Assembly (NCBI GenBank): GCA_002633005.1
Contig: NMRA01000033.1
Coordinates: 769,773-833,772 of the forward strand
Direction of reading: 5' to 3'
DNA length: 64,000 nt
From: Phoronis australis
Lineage: Eukaryota > Phoronida > Phoronidae
This document shows, one piece after another, positions 34,301 through 49,300 of the stretch. The notes beneath the pieces are model-generated. The model ran no database searches, was not told the DNA's origin, and saw nothing but the letters and a program-made list of their open reading frames with translations. The number at the start of each line of letters is the position of its first letter. Position 1 is the stretch's first letter. The position numbers and the translations under genes are program-made.

Positions 34301-37300
34301 GCTCAAAATACTAGACCAGGCAGCTGCAAACAACATAACATATATTTCAGGACATGTGTCTATAGCATAGGTAGATTAAGGGCGCGGACTGAGGTGGCAC
34401 GACAAAAATAGCACCAGCATGTTGATTTTGTCCTTCAAAGATTGTGATTGGCCCCACCCTTGTGACATCCTTCATCACAAAGCGAGACAAAAAGCGACTG
34501 TCAGGTTTTAAACGAGTCGTCCATTTAACGAGCCATTTAATGCTCCATAAGCCCTCCATATAATGCACGGACACTATTGTGGTTGTAGAGATAATGTCTT
34601 CAAATCACATCCACCAACCTGTGCCACAAGGCACAATTTATCGAACACTGTTCAACAGGTAATTCCCCTTGGCATAATTAGAAGAACAGGTTGTCTGAAT
34701 TGCACTTTGTGCTGCCAAAATATGCATTCAACATCAGTACTTTACACACTTTACACAAGCACTCACACTAGGCAAACACACAGACACAGACACAGACACA
34801 CACCCACACTCACTACCTTTAGGACTATATTTGGTGATGGTGACATCTTCATTCCCACTTTCTTTGATTGTTATAGAGAACTCTGGTCGCCCATCGTTAT
34901 CTGTGATGGCACACACGTAGCGACACCTTTTGTTCATATATCTGGTACTCCAATAGAACCGACTGCTTTTGAATCCAACCTGCAAGATTAATTTAAAAAC
35001 ATTCACATCCAGAAACCATCTTTATCAAGGTTCTCGTACACTTCCTTGCTTCCATCCCATAGCAAAGATGGTGTTCAGATGAGTAAGACACTTCTTGGTA
35101 GTTGGCCAGTTATCATCAGCCAGTTTTGCCAGAATCTGAACCCACATCTCTCAAGTGGAAGGCCATATCAAAACACATAGCTCCGCCGACAAATCAAAAC
35201 CCAAAACATAATGTAAGATCAATAAAAAACATTCAACTGAATGCCCAACTCGCGCTAGAGTACTGAGCCTGAGACCACATAATTTCATTCTCAATTTGAC
35301 TTGAATATTATCTCACAACGAATAATATTTGAAAGATTACTCGGCTCACTTGCCAAATCAAGTTTCCAGAATGACCAGCAGACGTGCTGTCTGATACAGT
35401 ATACCAGTCTGTGTTTTAGTTATCAGGTAGAATTAGTGAAGTCAAAGTCAATTTTATATCATGACATTCTTCAGGAAAAGTTACTTTGCTTTTGACATGC
35501 TCTGTACAATACAGCCATCAAAAAACAATATTTGGAAAATTTTGAACAGATACCAAGTCTATGTAAAACAGAAATTAAAATGGCTATTTTAGTAAAATTA
35601 ATTCTGTTCCAAATCGAAAAGTTTTCATTGCAAGTCAGCATAATGGCGACAGATTTTACAGACAGGTCTGTTTAAATTGAATTCTTCAACAACGACAGCG
35701 ACAGACCCACAGTCGAAGTCTCACCGGATAGATACAGTCCTTTGTGTGGAACCTGTTAGTCTGTATCTGATGCAGAAGCAGCTGACCCACGTTATAGTAA
35801 TAGACTGTGCCTATGCGCACTGTGCAGTGATGCTCCTCCTCGTGGATAACACTGAAATCAAACGGAGTCAACCATCTACAATGGTGTCTGGAAGCAATTT
35901 GCAACAACATTTACTTGGGCAAATCCATTCATCCTAATGGGAGCTTCATTGTAGACACATCAAGTTACCCTGATCATTCACATGTTTTTCACTACGACTC
36001 AGGTGTTGTTAAAAGTGACAAGACCTAAACTTGCATTTCGCCCTTTTTAGCTGGCAAAAATGAAACTCGAATTAGGCCTTTTGCAAAGACGCATAAAATC
36101 AGTATTGAAATAGCCCTTACCATGATAGGATTCTGTTTCTCTGTTACTTACAAGATTATAAAAAGCACCCGCGACTCAAGAAAATGCTTCTGAAGTTATT
36201 GAGTTGGCCAACTTAATTTTCGTTATTAGATAGTTTAACAGAGAAAAATGCAAAATTATTTTTGAAAATAGATAAATCTCACTTTAGTAAAAGTACAAAG
36301 GCTCAGCATATTCCCAAAAATGGTAGTTGCTGGGATAATTTCTATAAATTATTTCTGTTCTGTGCTGTGATAGCCATTCACCCTTATTGAGGTGTAGTTT
36401 GAGCCAGTATCAGAATTCTACAGTTACCCAATGTGAATCAGTCCCATAATGACCTACATATTCTCAATACAATTATGTAAATGAATGTGAATCAGTCCCA
36501 TAATGACCTACAAATTCTCAATACAATTATGTAAATGAATGTGAATCAGTCCCATAATGACCTACATATTCTCAATACAATTATGTAAATGAATGTGAAT
36601 CAGTCCCATAATGACCTACAAATTCTCAATATAATTATGTAAATGAATGTGAATCAGTTCCATAATGACCTACATGAATATTCTCAATAATCTGAAAATG
36701 AATGTGAATCATCGCTGAGGCATCCATCACATGGCAATGCAGTGTGAATAATTAGCATATTGACTTAGGGCTGTTCCAGCAAAATCTGTATGGGAGGGGG
36801 GGGGAAGGCACTTTTATTTCGTACCCACCGCCCATATTTTTCATTTATTTATTTCTCCAACCCATGACCCATAATTTTTTAATTATTTTTAAAAGGTTAA
36901 AATATAAAAACCAACACTTGCAAACAAATTGCCTCCAGGAGGACATATTAAGAACTTAGATGATTGACAGACAAGAACTAGTTGTCTTGTCCAATATTGT
37001 CAAAAAGTAAAGTAGCCTGTGAGCAATACTTTTGGCAGCCACCAGGTGTCTCTGTTCACCATGTGTTTATAATTTCAATGAACATTTTTTCAATTATAAG
37101 GATCTATGAATCTCAAACTGTCTCCACGAACTCTTTTATACTCCTATGTCAAGTGAATATTGGAACTTGTTTATCTTACTCCTCATACTTTTTATTTAAA
37201 AATCGTCAATTTTCTTATATGTGTTAACACCAGTTTAGTGTTGCATAACTTTTCAATTCAATAGGACTGCAGACAAACANNNNNNNNNNNNNNNNNNNNN

Positions 37301-40300
37301 NNNNNNNNNNNNNNNNNNNNNNNNNNNNNNNNNNNNNNNNNNNNNNNNNNNNNNNNNNNNNNNNNNNNNNNNNNNNNNNNNNNNNNNNNNNNNNNNNNNN
37401 NNNNNNNNNNNNNNNNNNNNNNNNNNNNNNNNNNNNNNNNNNNNNNNNNNNNNNNNNNNNNNNNNNNNNNNNNNNNNNNNNNNNNNNNNNNNNNNNNNNN
37501 NNNNNNNNNNNNNNNNNNNNNNNNNNNNNNNNNNNNNNNNNNNNNNNNNNNNNNNNNNNNNNNNNNNNNNNNNNNNNNNNNNNNNNNNNNNNNNNNNNNN
37601 NNNNNNNNNNNNNNNNNNNNNNNNNNNNNNNNNNNNNNNNNNNNNNNNNNNNNNNNNNNNNNNNNNNNNNNNNNNNNNNNNNNNNNNNNNNNNNNNNNNN
37701 NNNNNNNNNNNNNNNNNNNNNNNNNNNNNNNNNNNNNNNNNNNNNNNNNNNNNNNNNNNNNNNNNNNNNNNNNNNNNNNNNNNNNNNNNNNNNNNNNNNN
37801 NNNNNNNNNNNNNNNNNNNNNNNNNNNNNNNNNNNNNNNNNNNNNNNNNNNNNNNNNNNNNNNNNNNNNNNNNNNNNNNNNNNNNNNNNNNNNNNNNNNN
37901 NNNNNNNNNNNNNNNNNNNNNNNNNNNNNNNNNNNNNNNNNNNNNNNNNNNNNNNNNNNNNNNNNNNNNNNNNNNNNNNNNNNNNNNNNNNNNNNNNNNN
38001 NNNNNNNNNNNNNNNNNNNNNNNNNNNNNNNNNNNNNNNNNNNNNNNNNNNNNNNNNNNNNNNNNNNNNNNNNNNNNNNNNNNNNNNNNNNNNNNNNNNN
38101 NNNNNNNNNNNNNNNNNNNNNNNNNNNNNNNNNNNNNNNNNNNNNNNNNNNNNNNNNNNNNNNNNNNNNNNNNNNNNNNNNNNNNNNNNNNNNNNNNNNN
38201 NNNNNNNNNNNNNNNNNNNNNNTAGAGATAATGTCTTCAAATCACATCCACCAACCTGTGCCACAAGGCACAATTTATAGAACACTGTTCAACAGGTAAT
38301 TCCCCTTGGCATAATTAGAAGAACAGGTTGTCTGAATTGCACTTTGTGCTGCCAAAATATGCATTCAACATCAGTACTTTACACACTTTACACAAGCACT
38401 CACACTAGGCAAACACACACAGACACACACACACGCACACCCACTACCTTTAGGACTAGATTTGGTGATGGTGACATCTTCGTTCCCACTTTCTTTGATT
38501 GTTATTGAGAACTCGGGTCGCCCATCGTTATCTGTGATGGCACACACGTAGCGACACCTTTTGTTCATATATCTGGTACTCCAATAGAACCGACTGCTTT
38601 TGAATCCAACCTGCAAGATTAATTTAAAAACATTCACATCCAGAAACCATTTTTGAAGGTTCTCGTACACTCCCTTGCCTCCATCCCATAGCAAAGATGG
38701 TGTTCAGATGAGTAAGATACTTCTTGGTTGTTGGCCAGTTATCGTCGGCCAGTTTTGCCAGAATCTGAACCCAGATCTCTCAAGTGGGAGGCCATATCAA
38801 AACATATAGCTCCGCCGACTACTCAAAACCCAAAACGTAATTTAAGATCAATAAAAAACACTCAACTGAATGCCCAACTCGCGCTAGAATACTGAGCCTG
38901 AGACCACACAATTTCATTCTCAATTTGACTTGAATATTATCTCACAACGAATGATATTTGAAAGATTACTCGGCTCACTTGCCAAATCAAGTTTCTAGAA
39001 TGACCCAGCAGACGTGCTGTCTGATACAGTATACCAGTCTGTGTTTTAGTTATCAGGTAGCATTAGTGAAGTCAAAGTCAATTTTATATCATGACATTCT
39101 TCAGGAAAAGTTACTTTGCTTTTGACATGCTCTGTACAATACAGCCATCAAAAAAAATATTTGGAAAATTTGAACAATCATATACCCAGTCTATGAAAAA
39201 CAGAAATTAAAATGGCTATTTTAGTAAAATTAATTCTGTTCCAAATCAAAAAGTTTTCATCGTAAGTCCGCATAATGGTGACATATTCTACAGACAGGTC
39301 TGTTTAAATTGAATTCTTCAACAACGACAGCGACAGACCCACAGTCGAAGTCTCACCGGATAGATACAATCCTTTGTGTGGAACCTGTTAGTCTGTATCT
39401 GATGCAGGAGCAGCTGACCCACGTTATAGTAATAGACTGTGCCTATACGCACTGTGCAGTGATGCTCCTCCTCGTGGATAACACTGAAATCAAATGTACG
39501 GAGTCAACCATCTACAATTATGGTGTCTGGAAGCAATTTGCAACAACATTTACACAGGCAAATCCATTCATCCTTTACCCATCTCACTTCCCAGGGAAAA
39601 TTTTATAAAGGGAGCTTCATTGTAGACACATCAAGTTACCCTAATCATTCACATGGTTTCACTACGACTCTGGCGTTGTTAAAAGTGACAAGACCTAAAC
39701 TTGCATTTCGCCCTATTTAGCTGGCAAAAATGAAACTCGAATTAGGCCTTTTGCAAAGACGCATAAAATCTGTTGTAATAGCCCTTACCATGATAGGATT
39801 CTGTTTCTGTTACTTACAAGATTATCAAAAGCACCCGCGACTCAAGAAAATGCTTTTGAATTTATTGAGGTTGGCCAACATGGGTTGATTTTCGTTATTA
39901 GATAGTTTAACAGGGAAAAATGCAGGCTTCTAATCCACAAAATTATTTTTGAAAATGGATAAATCTCACTTTAGTAAAAGTACAAAGGCTCAGCATATTC
40001 CCAAAAATGGTAGTTGCTGGGATAATTTCTATAAATTATTTCTGTTCTATGCTGTGATAACCATTCACCCTTATTGAGGTGTAGTTTGAGCCAGTATCAG
40101 AATTCCACAGTTACCCAATGTGAATCAGTCCCATAATGACCTACATATTCTCAACATAATTATGTAAATGAATGTGAATCAGTCCCATAATGACCTACTT
40201 GTTCTCAATATAATTATGTAAATGAATGTGAATCAGTCCCATAATGACCTACTTATTCTCAATATAATTATGTAAATGAATGTGAATCAATCCCATAATG

Positions 40301-43300
40301 ACCTACATATTCTCAATATAATTATGTAAATGAATGTGAATCAGTTCCATAATGACCTACATGAATATTCTCAATAATCTGAAAATGAATGTGAATCATC
40401 GCTGAGGCATCCATCACATGGCAATGCAGTGTGAATAATTAGCATATTGACTTATGGGTTAACCATGTAACTTTGCAATATAAATCATCCCAACTTGATT
40501 GAGGGATTCACCATAGTTATGCCACCATGTGAATCAATCCCACATTGACCTCTATATTCACTAAATAATTATGCAATGTAAATCATGGCCATGTTGATCT
40601 ACTTGCCCATCACCCTTAAAACTCCAATCACTACCATGTTGACTTACTTAGTGAAAAGATGTGCAGTAACACTCAATGTTGACCCAGTTAACCAACCTCC
40701 AATCGTGCCATGTGAATCATAAGATGCCGATCAAGTTACCCAACACACTCAAGCTACCTGAGCAACAGGTCTGTCCCTCCCACAATCATGGTTTATAGAG
40801 TTTATGAACACGGCTCACGGCTTGGATAAACCCAGTTCACCAACTCACAGACAGCTTAAACGCCAAACAAGCAAAAAATTACACCAAAACAAATAGCTCC
40901 TACATCTCACGCGTTTCACCGACACCCAAACATGGTAGGAGAACGTTGAATCAGTGCAGTGTTTGTTGTGAGCTCGGGACCAACCTTGTTTGGGTGTGTA
41001 ATCTGAGTTTGATCAGTCCTACAGTGCGTATGGTTTGCGAGTACAGACATGATTTTTGAGTCAGAACTCTGTGTTTGTAAGTGAGGTACTATGCTCAAGA
41101 GTTCAGTCATGTTGTGCGGATGGCCTCACATTCACAATGTGAATCATTCCCATGTTGACCTACTTTGCCAACTGTTTATCTTCGTCTCTATTGACGTAGA
41201 CCTTCCTGAACACAGACAGACATGTGAGCTCCATATCAACAGGTCCACCACCCTTGGGTTTATGAATGGGACACAAGATGGTCTGTAAACACAACAGGCA
41301 ATATGACAACTCCAACATCGGCAACCACAGTTAAATCAAATTATTTACAGATAATATAAATTAAAAAGTATAGAACAGAACAAAGACAATGCAATAATGT
41401 CTCCTAGTTGAGAGGTTTGATACGGATTTGTCATACTTCAGATTGGAGAAATTAGTCGCAAAAACTTTCAACTGCTATAGAAAGATTTTTTTTAATTCGA
41501 ACAAAAATAATAGCCAAAACTATTTCCACCATGCCATTTACAAAAGTTTATCAGTGCTAAAATGGTCAAGTTTCTTCACAACAGACAATGCCAATGTTAC
41601 TAATCTGCCTTATTGCATTCCAAACTGATCAAATAAACTTTACCACATAGTGGAAACTCAGATGAAAAACTTTCCTGTGATTTGCCAATATCTGGCATAA
41701 ATACCTCACTTAGAGATTGAGCCTATTAGCTTGCACATACAGAACGACTTTCTGGGGGGACACACCTTATCCTCAAAGAACATACAGCCCTTCTTCTGTG
41801 CACAACCGACATGATAGATATTAGCACAGCGCTGTTTAAAGCAGCTGAGGGTAGCACCATAGTAACGACACACGACACACTCCAGCGTTTGACCCCGTCT
41901 GTGAGCCTGACCCACGTGCATCAGTGCCCCGCTGACCGTCTCGAACACCTCGTACGACCACAGGGCACAGTTCAAGTGGACCCACTTGTCCGAGTCGTAA
42001 TTGAGAAGCCTGCAAAGAGTCATGAGCACAACATGATATAAAACAAAAAGTCCATTTAATTCAGATGACCAGAAAATCACTATTCATTAGGTATAACTAC
42101 TAAGATGGCATACTTGTTCACAAAAATGCATATGTTCATGCCACGTGGGACAATTCTCCCATAAATGCCCCATGTTGGTCAGCTTTCTGTCCTCAATCTC
42201 TTCGAATTGTAAAAATAGACTTTTTACATCAGCACCACCTAGTGAATACCAAGACAATTATTACACTAATACTATTCCTCCAACGAGTTCCCCACAGTTA
42301 TTGGAAGCTTCTCTCCATATCATTTCACATGCAGCATTCCTTATCAACTATGGCACTTTACACACTGCTTGCAATGTGAGATTAAACAATGCATGCCTGG
42401 TAAATACTATACTTACACCTAAACACATGACCGCAATCTCAACTGAACTCCAGAATGGTTGTTTGCTGAAATCGAAACACTCAGTTCTACATCTTCTACA
42501 ACTATTGTGACATTGACTGCACATAATATACAGTCAAATCCCAGTCACTAGGTGTCACCACTTACCTGGCAGGCCCATCAGTCTCACTGTCCCCCTTGGT
42601 GTGACACAGTATACACCTCCTTGTGTCTTCTATTGCAGGCTCTGGACGGATGGTGATACACAGCCGGTCCATCAACTGGTGGGCAGTAAACAATCAGTCA
42701 TGAGAACACAGACATCAGACAGAGGGAGGAAGATGAAACTAAATATTCATGCTTCGAAAACAACATCATACAAACTCTAGGTGGAGCCACTTTACGACAA
42801 TACTAGGCGCTTTGACAGCTTGTCCCAAACTTCCTGCTACAACCTCAACAAACAGTCCAAGTTGGACTCAAAAGCTTTACTCTTTTTCTAAGCCAGGCCA
42901 CCAAATAAGTCACCACCATCACATTCATGCTTAGGGTAAAAAACATAATTTCTGTCAGAAAACAACTTTTGATATAAGCTTCTTATTGCTAAAACTTATC
43001 ATGTTTTCTTACTCATATTAGGCATGATTTCTAGACTTAAGAAAAGATGACATATCCTTATTTCTTGAGACAACACCAATCATGTTGCTTGTCAAGGCAG
43101 CTGAGTTTCAATAGTAAATTAAAAGCAATAAGGCTGTTTTGGAATTCTGTGAGATTTATTGTAAAGAATACAATTTTAAAAGAATCAGAGCATGACATTG
43201 TTTTGGAAGAGCAAATATGCCTGAAAGGAACAAAATCATTGTTTTAACAAAAAAACGTAGTTCATGTCAGGTTTAACATATGTACCTGATTGACTTGCTC

Positions 43301-46300
43301 TTGAGTCATTGGTTGTATGGTGACTTGAAGAGTGCCAAATGTGATGTCCCACTTGCGCCATTTGATGCCTTTCCACTTCTTAGGAGGGGGCTAAAATACA
43401 TACAAACTTGACTTATCAGTAACACTTCACTGACACTTGAACACAGTAATATACTGTCAGCTAAAACTACTTCATCTAACTTTAAAGACTTTGACCAGCA
43501 AATGGAACATAACAGCTGTCATGTGACATACAGAAAATCACATCGGGTCTCTAGTGACTTGTGCTTATCCTTTATCCTTGTACCGTGGCAAACACACTTG
43601 CTGGAAGAAATGGTTAATGTAGAATAATGACAACTTCCAGTCAGCCCATCAGAGATCTGTGCACACAGGTAGAAGTGTAATCTTATTGCAATCAAAATCA
43701 ACTGAACTGGTGAGTGTTACAATCAAACATCAAGAACTGTCATGAGTTTACACAGGCAATGGATACACTCAAATTATCTCAAAACACTTCCCCTAGACTG
43801 AACATCAGCAGCCTCATCCCAAAACGCCCCAGGGGCCAGGGCTACACTTGCTGGCTGAGCCCTTGATAGGGTACATAGCAGAGTATATCAATGTGTACAA
43901 TATTATGCATATGGTTCACTGAATAAGAGATGCGACAATTATCTGAACAAGTGTTTTGACAGAAATTTCCAGAACTGGGGATTTCCGGAACAAATAAGAT
44001 AATTTTTGGCTAATTTCCATCGCATTTCTTTGGGGGAAATATCGTCCCCAGTTCAACCCACCTTGCTATCTACGCTACTGCTGCGTCGACGATTTTTATT
44101 CTTGTCTTTGGTCTCAGACTTCTTCAACACTGCTACCGGCGCCACCAAGTCCATGGCTTTATCGGAATCCTGGTTTTTATGTTCAACCAAATTGCCTCCT
44201 TCGCACTGAAATGTTAAATCCCATATAAAACGCCCCTAATGTATGGGATGAGCAAGAGACATGGTCCCACCAATAACTTTTCCAACACTTCAGCAAACTC
44301 TTATAAACATTGAATATCATGAGTCACACTGTATTAAGGTTATGTGGGACCCTAGAAAAATGTCCAAATTTGACCAACTTTGGAACATCACATCTCAACA
44401 CTCGCAGGTACCATGCTTTATACACAGTTCTTTTAAACGCTGTTATGAAAGGTCTTTAAAATGTGGCACTTTTTGTATGATGGGCTATCAGAATATCGGA
44501 CACAAATGATTTTCATAAAAAATCTCAGAAGATGCATAAAACGAAAACAAAATAAAGAGCTAGAAAACTGTAATAGCATTTTTTAGATTTCATCTTGAAC
44601 ATTTATATTACGCAAAAGTTTGCTAATTACTGATACCATTGTTTTATCTATCAAATTACCTTCCTTTTTGCTAACTTATTACTAAAAAGAAATAGTCACG
44701 TGACGCACTTAATAACTGATTGGTAAAAATTCAAAAATAAACTTTCGTAAAATATTATTTAACACTATTTTTACTAACTTGAAATGCAAACTTTAACAGG
44801 TATTTGGCTGAATACACAGACTTTTTAAAAAAGTCCTCCATAACCTTGGATACTATGAAAGGATATGTTCAACATTTTCTAAGTGCATCAAACTTAATGT
44901 GGAATACTAAAGACAGTTCAAAGCACACCATTCTAGACTGTAAGACAAAGTTACCTTGACAGGTTCAGCAACAGAACTGCGCCTGGAGATGGAGAACTGC
45001 ATGTAACATGTGGTGCTGCAGAAGTATACTTGATCGCCCTCTGCCTCCTGTAACAGGGGGGTATAACAGGCAGTAGAATGGGAGGGTACTGCTGTAGGGC
45101 TGGGACTTATGCGCAGTAAGTCAGGGACACTGAGCAAACAATCTGTCAACTGATATTCGTATAACCCAGTTCAAAAATTATGACAGACCATAAAACTGTT
45201 TTTCAAAAAAATTCAACCCTTCAAAATTGTATGCTAGGTAATACCTCATAACTCAAAATAAGACCACCAGATTTTTTAACAGCAAAAGCCAAGAATATCT
45301 TAATTTGTCATCACAGTCAGGTAGCCCTGGGGCCAATTTTAATATAAATCAACAATCAAGCTAACATTGACGGTTGTATCTCAGAAATGTATGGGCAATA
45401 CAGATTAATGAAACATAGTAATCTATTAGTACTTGAAAACAATATAAACTGGGGTTAAATTGCACAACCAAACACCCAACCCTTAATAACTACCTGCTCA
45501 TCCCGTGTCAAGAATGGCAACTCGGATTTCTTTTTAGTGACTTTACCACTGAGAGGAAGATGCACATCACAGTGACGACAAAATTTTGGCTTGGTCTTCA
45601 TCAATGATTGGATGTGAATGGCTTCCTCTTTGTCTACAACAGAACAATCGTAGGTAGTTAAGAAACTAAGCATAACTGAGATGGACTTATTACTCCATGA
45701 TAAGAAGCAACACAGGACTACATGGTACATGCGTGTACTGAGGCCCCCGTGTCCGCATTGGGGACCCCATGGGTGTATTGAGGTTCCTACGAGTGTATTG
45801 CGGCCCCATGCGTGTATCGAGGCCCCATGCAAGCATGTGAAACTGCCAGTGCAATTTACACACATGTGTCTGTATGTGACCAATGAGAAACGATTCAAAA
45901 TGCGAGAGTAGACCGAGTTTATTGATAACTTGTGAAATGGCAGATACATGCACGTTAGCAATTGTATTGCATTGAGAATGGCCGAATAGAAATTTTGAGA
46001 CAATTGCCTGCATCATCACTGAGGAATACCTGTATGCACTTGTGTGCAAACTCTTAATCAAAAACTTTTTGGGAAAACTGTCTATTTTGAAAATAGGAAA
46101 AAGGGGCAAAACGATATTAAGCAAATACAATATTCACATTTTTTAAATTGTATAGAACAATGCGTCTTAATGTACTTAACCTTTGAGTCTGGACATCGAC
46201 AAGCAAGTGCTGCTATTAACAAGCTACAGAGTACTCACGCTTCAAGTCTTGCTTAAAGAGCTCAGGAGAAGAACTACGGCTGATGTTATACGTGAGAGGT

Positions 46301-49300
46301 ACAGCTATGTTAAGGAGGTCCGCAACAGCCGAGAGAACACCCTTAACATCCTCAGCTGCTGTGTTGGATAAGGTCAATGTGACGGACACCTAGGGATGAC
46401 AGGTGACAACATGAAAGTTTTTAACAACAGACAATTTGATAACAATCAGTTATAAACAAACTAGCAATCATTAGAGAACAAACAAAAATCTTAAGATAAT
46501 AAATAAATGCGTTTGTCTCAGTCAAAACAGGAGTTTTGGAAACACATTGTTAATGAAAAATCAAGTGAAAACTCAACTGATAAAACGATCACTTAAAATG
46601 ACACTTATTACTCAATGACCTGTGTCAGTGCAAAAATACCAGATTTTGACTTACACCACATGGCATGGCCAAAGTAAGCATTGATGTCTGGGCTTCAAGA
46701 AAACCTGTCAATATAACACTGCTGACATCTCAATGCCACCTTACCTGGTTACTGTAATCCTTCAGAGGCTGTGACAGTGACACTGCTTTTGTCTTGACTG
46801 GCTCCTCAGGCAGCAGACCAAAATTTTCTTTATTCTTAAAAAAGTACGAGTCTTCTTCCTTCTTTCTCTTCCATGAACCGCTGACATCTTGTTCAGGAAT
46901 CTCCTTCTTGATCTCATGTTTTACTGTTACAGCTAACAGAATAAATAAAATAAAACAATAAAAAATACAATCTTTACACAGAGTTTTCGTTGGTCAACTG
47001 CTTCCCAACTGGAAATAATAACACAATGTTAATTCAATGCATTCCAATTTTTCACACTATTGATATCCGTACATATGTGAATCCAAATACATCCGTGTTT
47101 TAAGACTGATAGCTAATTCCCTGCCTGCCAACTCTCGAATTTTTCCTTCTCGATAAGATGAGGGCCACTCTCAATCAGAAAGGAGTACGTTAACAGAAAA
47201 ACTTGTCGCACATCTTGAGTGCCATAGCTTGTCCCACGACCTCACTACCAAGTGATTTAAAGGGGCATTATCGGTTTTATGGTCGAAAAACATATTTTTG
47301 GAATTATTGCTGGAAAAGACACTCCTTTTAAAGTTATTAGGTTTGACAAGAGATATAAATGAACACAATCTGTCACGTTCTTCTGATTTATCACAAATCA
47401 ACAATTCTCACCATTGTCTGTTGGACATTCGGTGAAATCGAGACCATTTAATACACTTACAACACGCTGCCATTAATGAAGTGGGGTTTAACTCCATCAG
47501 CAGAGCGTTCGGATGCAACCACGGGAGTTGCAGGTTCCAATCCACACTGAGGCTGACCAAACAAAATCACTTCTCTCACCAGTAACGCCCCCTTACAGAG
47601 TTCAACTGCAGATCACCGAGATCATGCTACACTTACGTCGGACTGGGATGGGTGCAACGAGGGGCACAAAAGGGGACCTACACTCCCTCAGTCTGTCTTC
47701 GGGCGATGTCTTCTCGTCTTTAATCACCTGCAGCACAGGGTATAGTGTGTCCGTCTCTCCCAGCATGCACTCGGGTGACGAGGACGAGACAATGGTATCC
47801 GGGGTGTTACTGGACCTAAACAAGATGACCAGATGTTAAACATTAGACCGGTGTTTTGGCACTTCCTCAAAATTCATGTAGAATGCTATTACCAAAACTT
47901 TCTGTCAAATTGTATTTGTTGCACTGGAAGAAGAGTACAGTTCAGAAAAATCAGTTTGGGACACAAACTTTATGTAAGTGATTGACATGATAAAGCAAAG
48001 AACCTTAATAAGCGATAGTCTCAACTTTGTCAATACAGGGGTTGTTTGTCTGCGCTAATCATTTGGTTATAAGTTAGTATTATTAGTATTAAAAAGCCAT
48101 ATAAAGCATATTTGTGCATTATCACATTATGTTATGTTTTACAACATATTCATACATATAGCTTGTTCGGTTAAACACAACTTCCAAGGTTAGGTATATG
48201 TCACATACAAACAAAACACAAACATTGCACAATTAACTGAAATGTATACCAATACTTTCTAGCCGCTTTACTGAACCGTTGGCTCAGTCGACACCTGATC
48301 CTGAGCAGAGTCGACTTACGACTGAACTCATAAGGTGATCGACAACGACGCCTGCTGTGAATTTAAGTACAGATAGTGCAATGAACGCTCAGGTGTTCCA
48401 TAACAATGACATGCAAACAGGTACAGTTAATGGTTTTCAGAATAAAACGGGAAATGACAAATTTGCAACGCACTCACAAAACAGCAGCTAAATATCCATG
48501 CCATTATTGGTCAGTGCTAACTGAGGCCAAATTTCTTTGGTCTGTTTATGAGAATTATTTCAGAAGAAGCAGCTAGTCACAATAAATATGTATGATAAAA
48601 ACTCGACAGGAGAACTATTTTTTGCAAAATAGTTCTGGCACAAAGCATACCAAGAACTGTCCAGTTTATTAAAAAACTACTGGTCAAAGTACTGCACAAG
48701 AAGCACGGCACTTGGGAAAGCATATAAGAGAATCCCTGAGTACCTTAAAAATAACCAGCTCCAGTTGTCTTAGGCCAGATTCAGGGAAATAAAGCCTCCC
48801 AGAGACAAAATCCCTCTGGTAGCTAATTTCAAAAGCATATTAATAAGATAAACTGACAGTTGTGTACTTATCCATGTACAGCATAAAGAAACAGAACATA
48901 CAAGTATGAGACTCATTTAAAAATACTCTGGGTGAATTTTTAATATTGAAGCTCTGTAAATACTACAAATAGTGATCAAATACTGTGGAAGGACACAAGA
49001 ACACTGGGGCTTCAACCTATGTATTCCATAAACCCTGCTGTTGGAGATGAGAGACTGTCCCTTAACCTATGTTTCTCAAAGTTGAATGGCCAGTGACAAG
49101 TATTGATTATCCATCCTACTTAAGCATGCTTGTGAAGCAGTAATCAACTGTAAACTTCTTTGAGATGACAAGGCCAACCAAGACCTATGTCAAAAAGACT
49201 TAATACACAAAACCAAGACAGTGCCTCTTAAAGTGGGCATTGAATCACACATTGTCAAAGAAACAAACTTTTGAGTTATACCATTTCCCACAAAAGAATT

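Larger units (their letters stand above)
34586..36767 (-). repeat. Duplicated KMT2 block, copy 1 (probable allele)
   Basis: About 2.18 kb that matches 38223-40454 throughout. It contains exons 25 and 26, their introns and a 54-bp minisatellite. Copy 1 stops matching at a point where a transposon-like terminus begins (36768). Confidence 0.9.
38223..40454 (-). repeat. Duplicated KMT2 block, copy 2 (probable allele)
   Basis: About 2.23 kb matching 34586-36767 with scattered substitutions, small indels and microsatellite length differences. It begins exactly at the right edge of the gap. Confidence 0.9.

Noticed and set aside
35677-35937. Plus-strand ORF starting [15 protein letters not shown], and its twin at 39309
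   Set aside because: Antisense of KMT2 exon 25 and its flanks. It is open only because the true exon on the other strand is conserved.
37224-38285. Long minus-strand ORF of 353 codons
   Set aside because: Almost all of it is the N gap, so the open frame is an artefact.
34586-40454. True internal exon duplication in KMT2C/D
   Set aside because: Exon phases forbid inclusion of both copies and the copies flank an assembly gap. Uncollapsed haplotypes are simpler. Kept as a finding because splicing data could overturn it.
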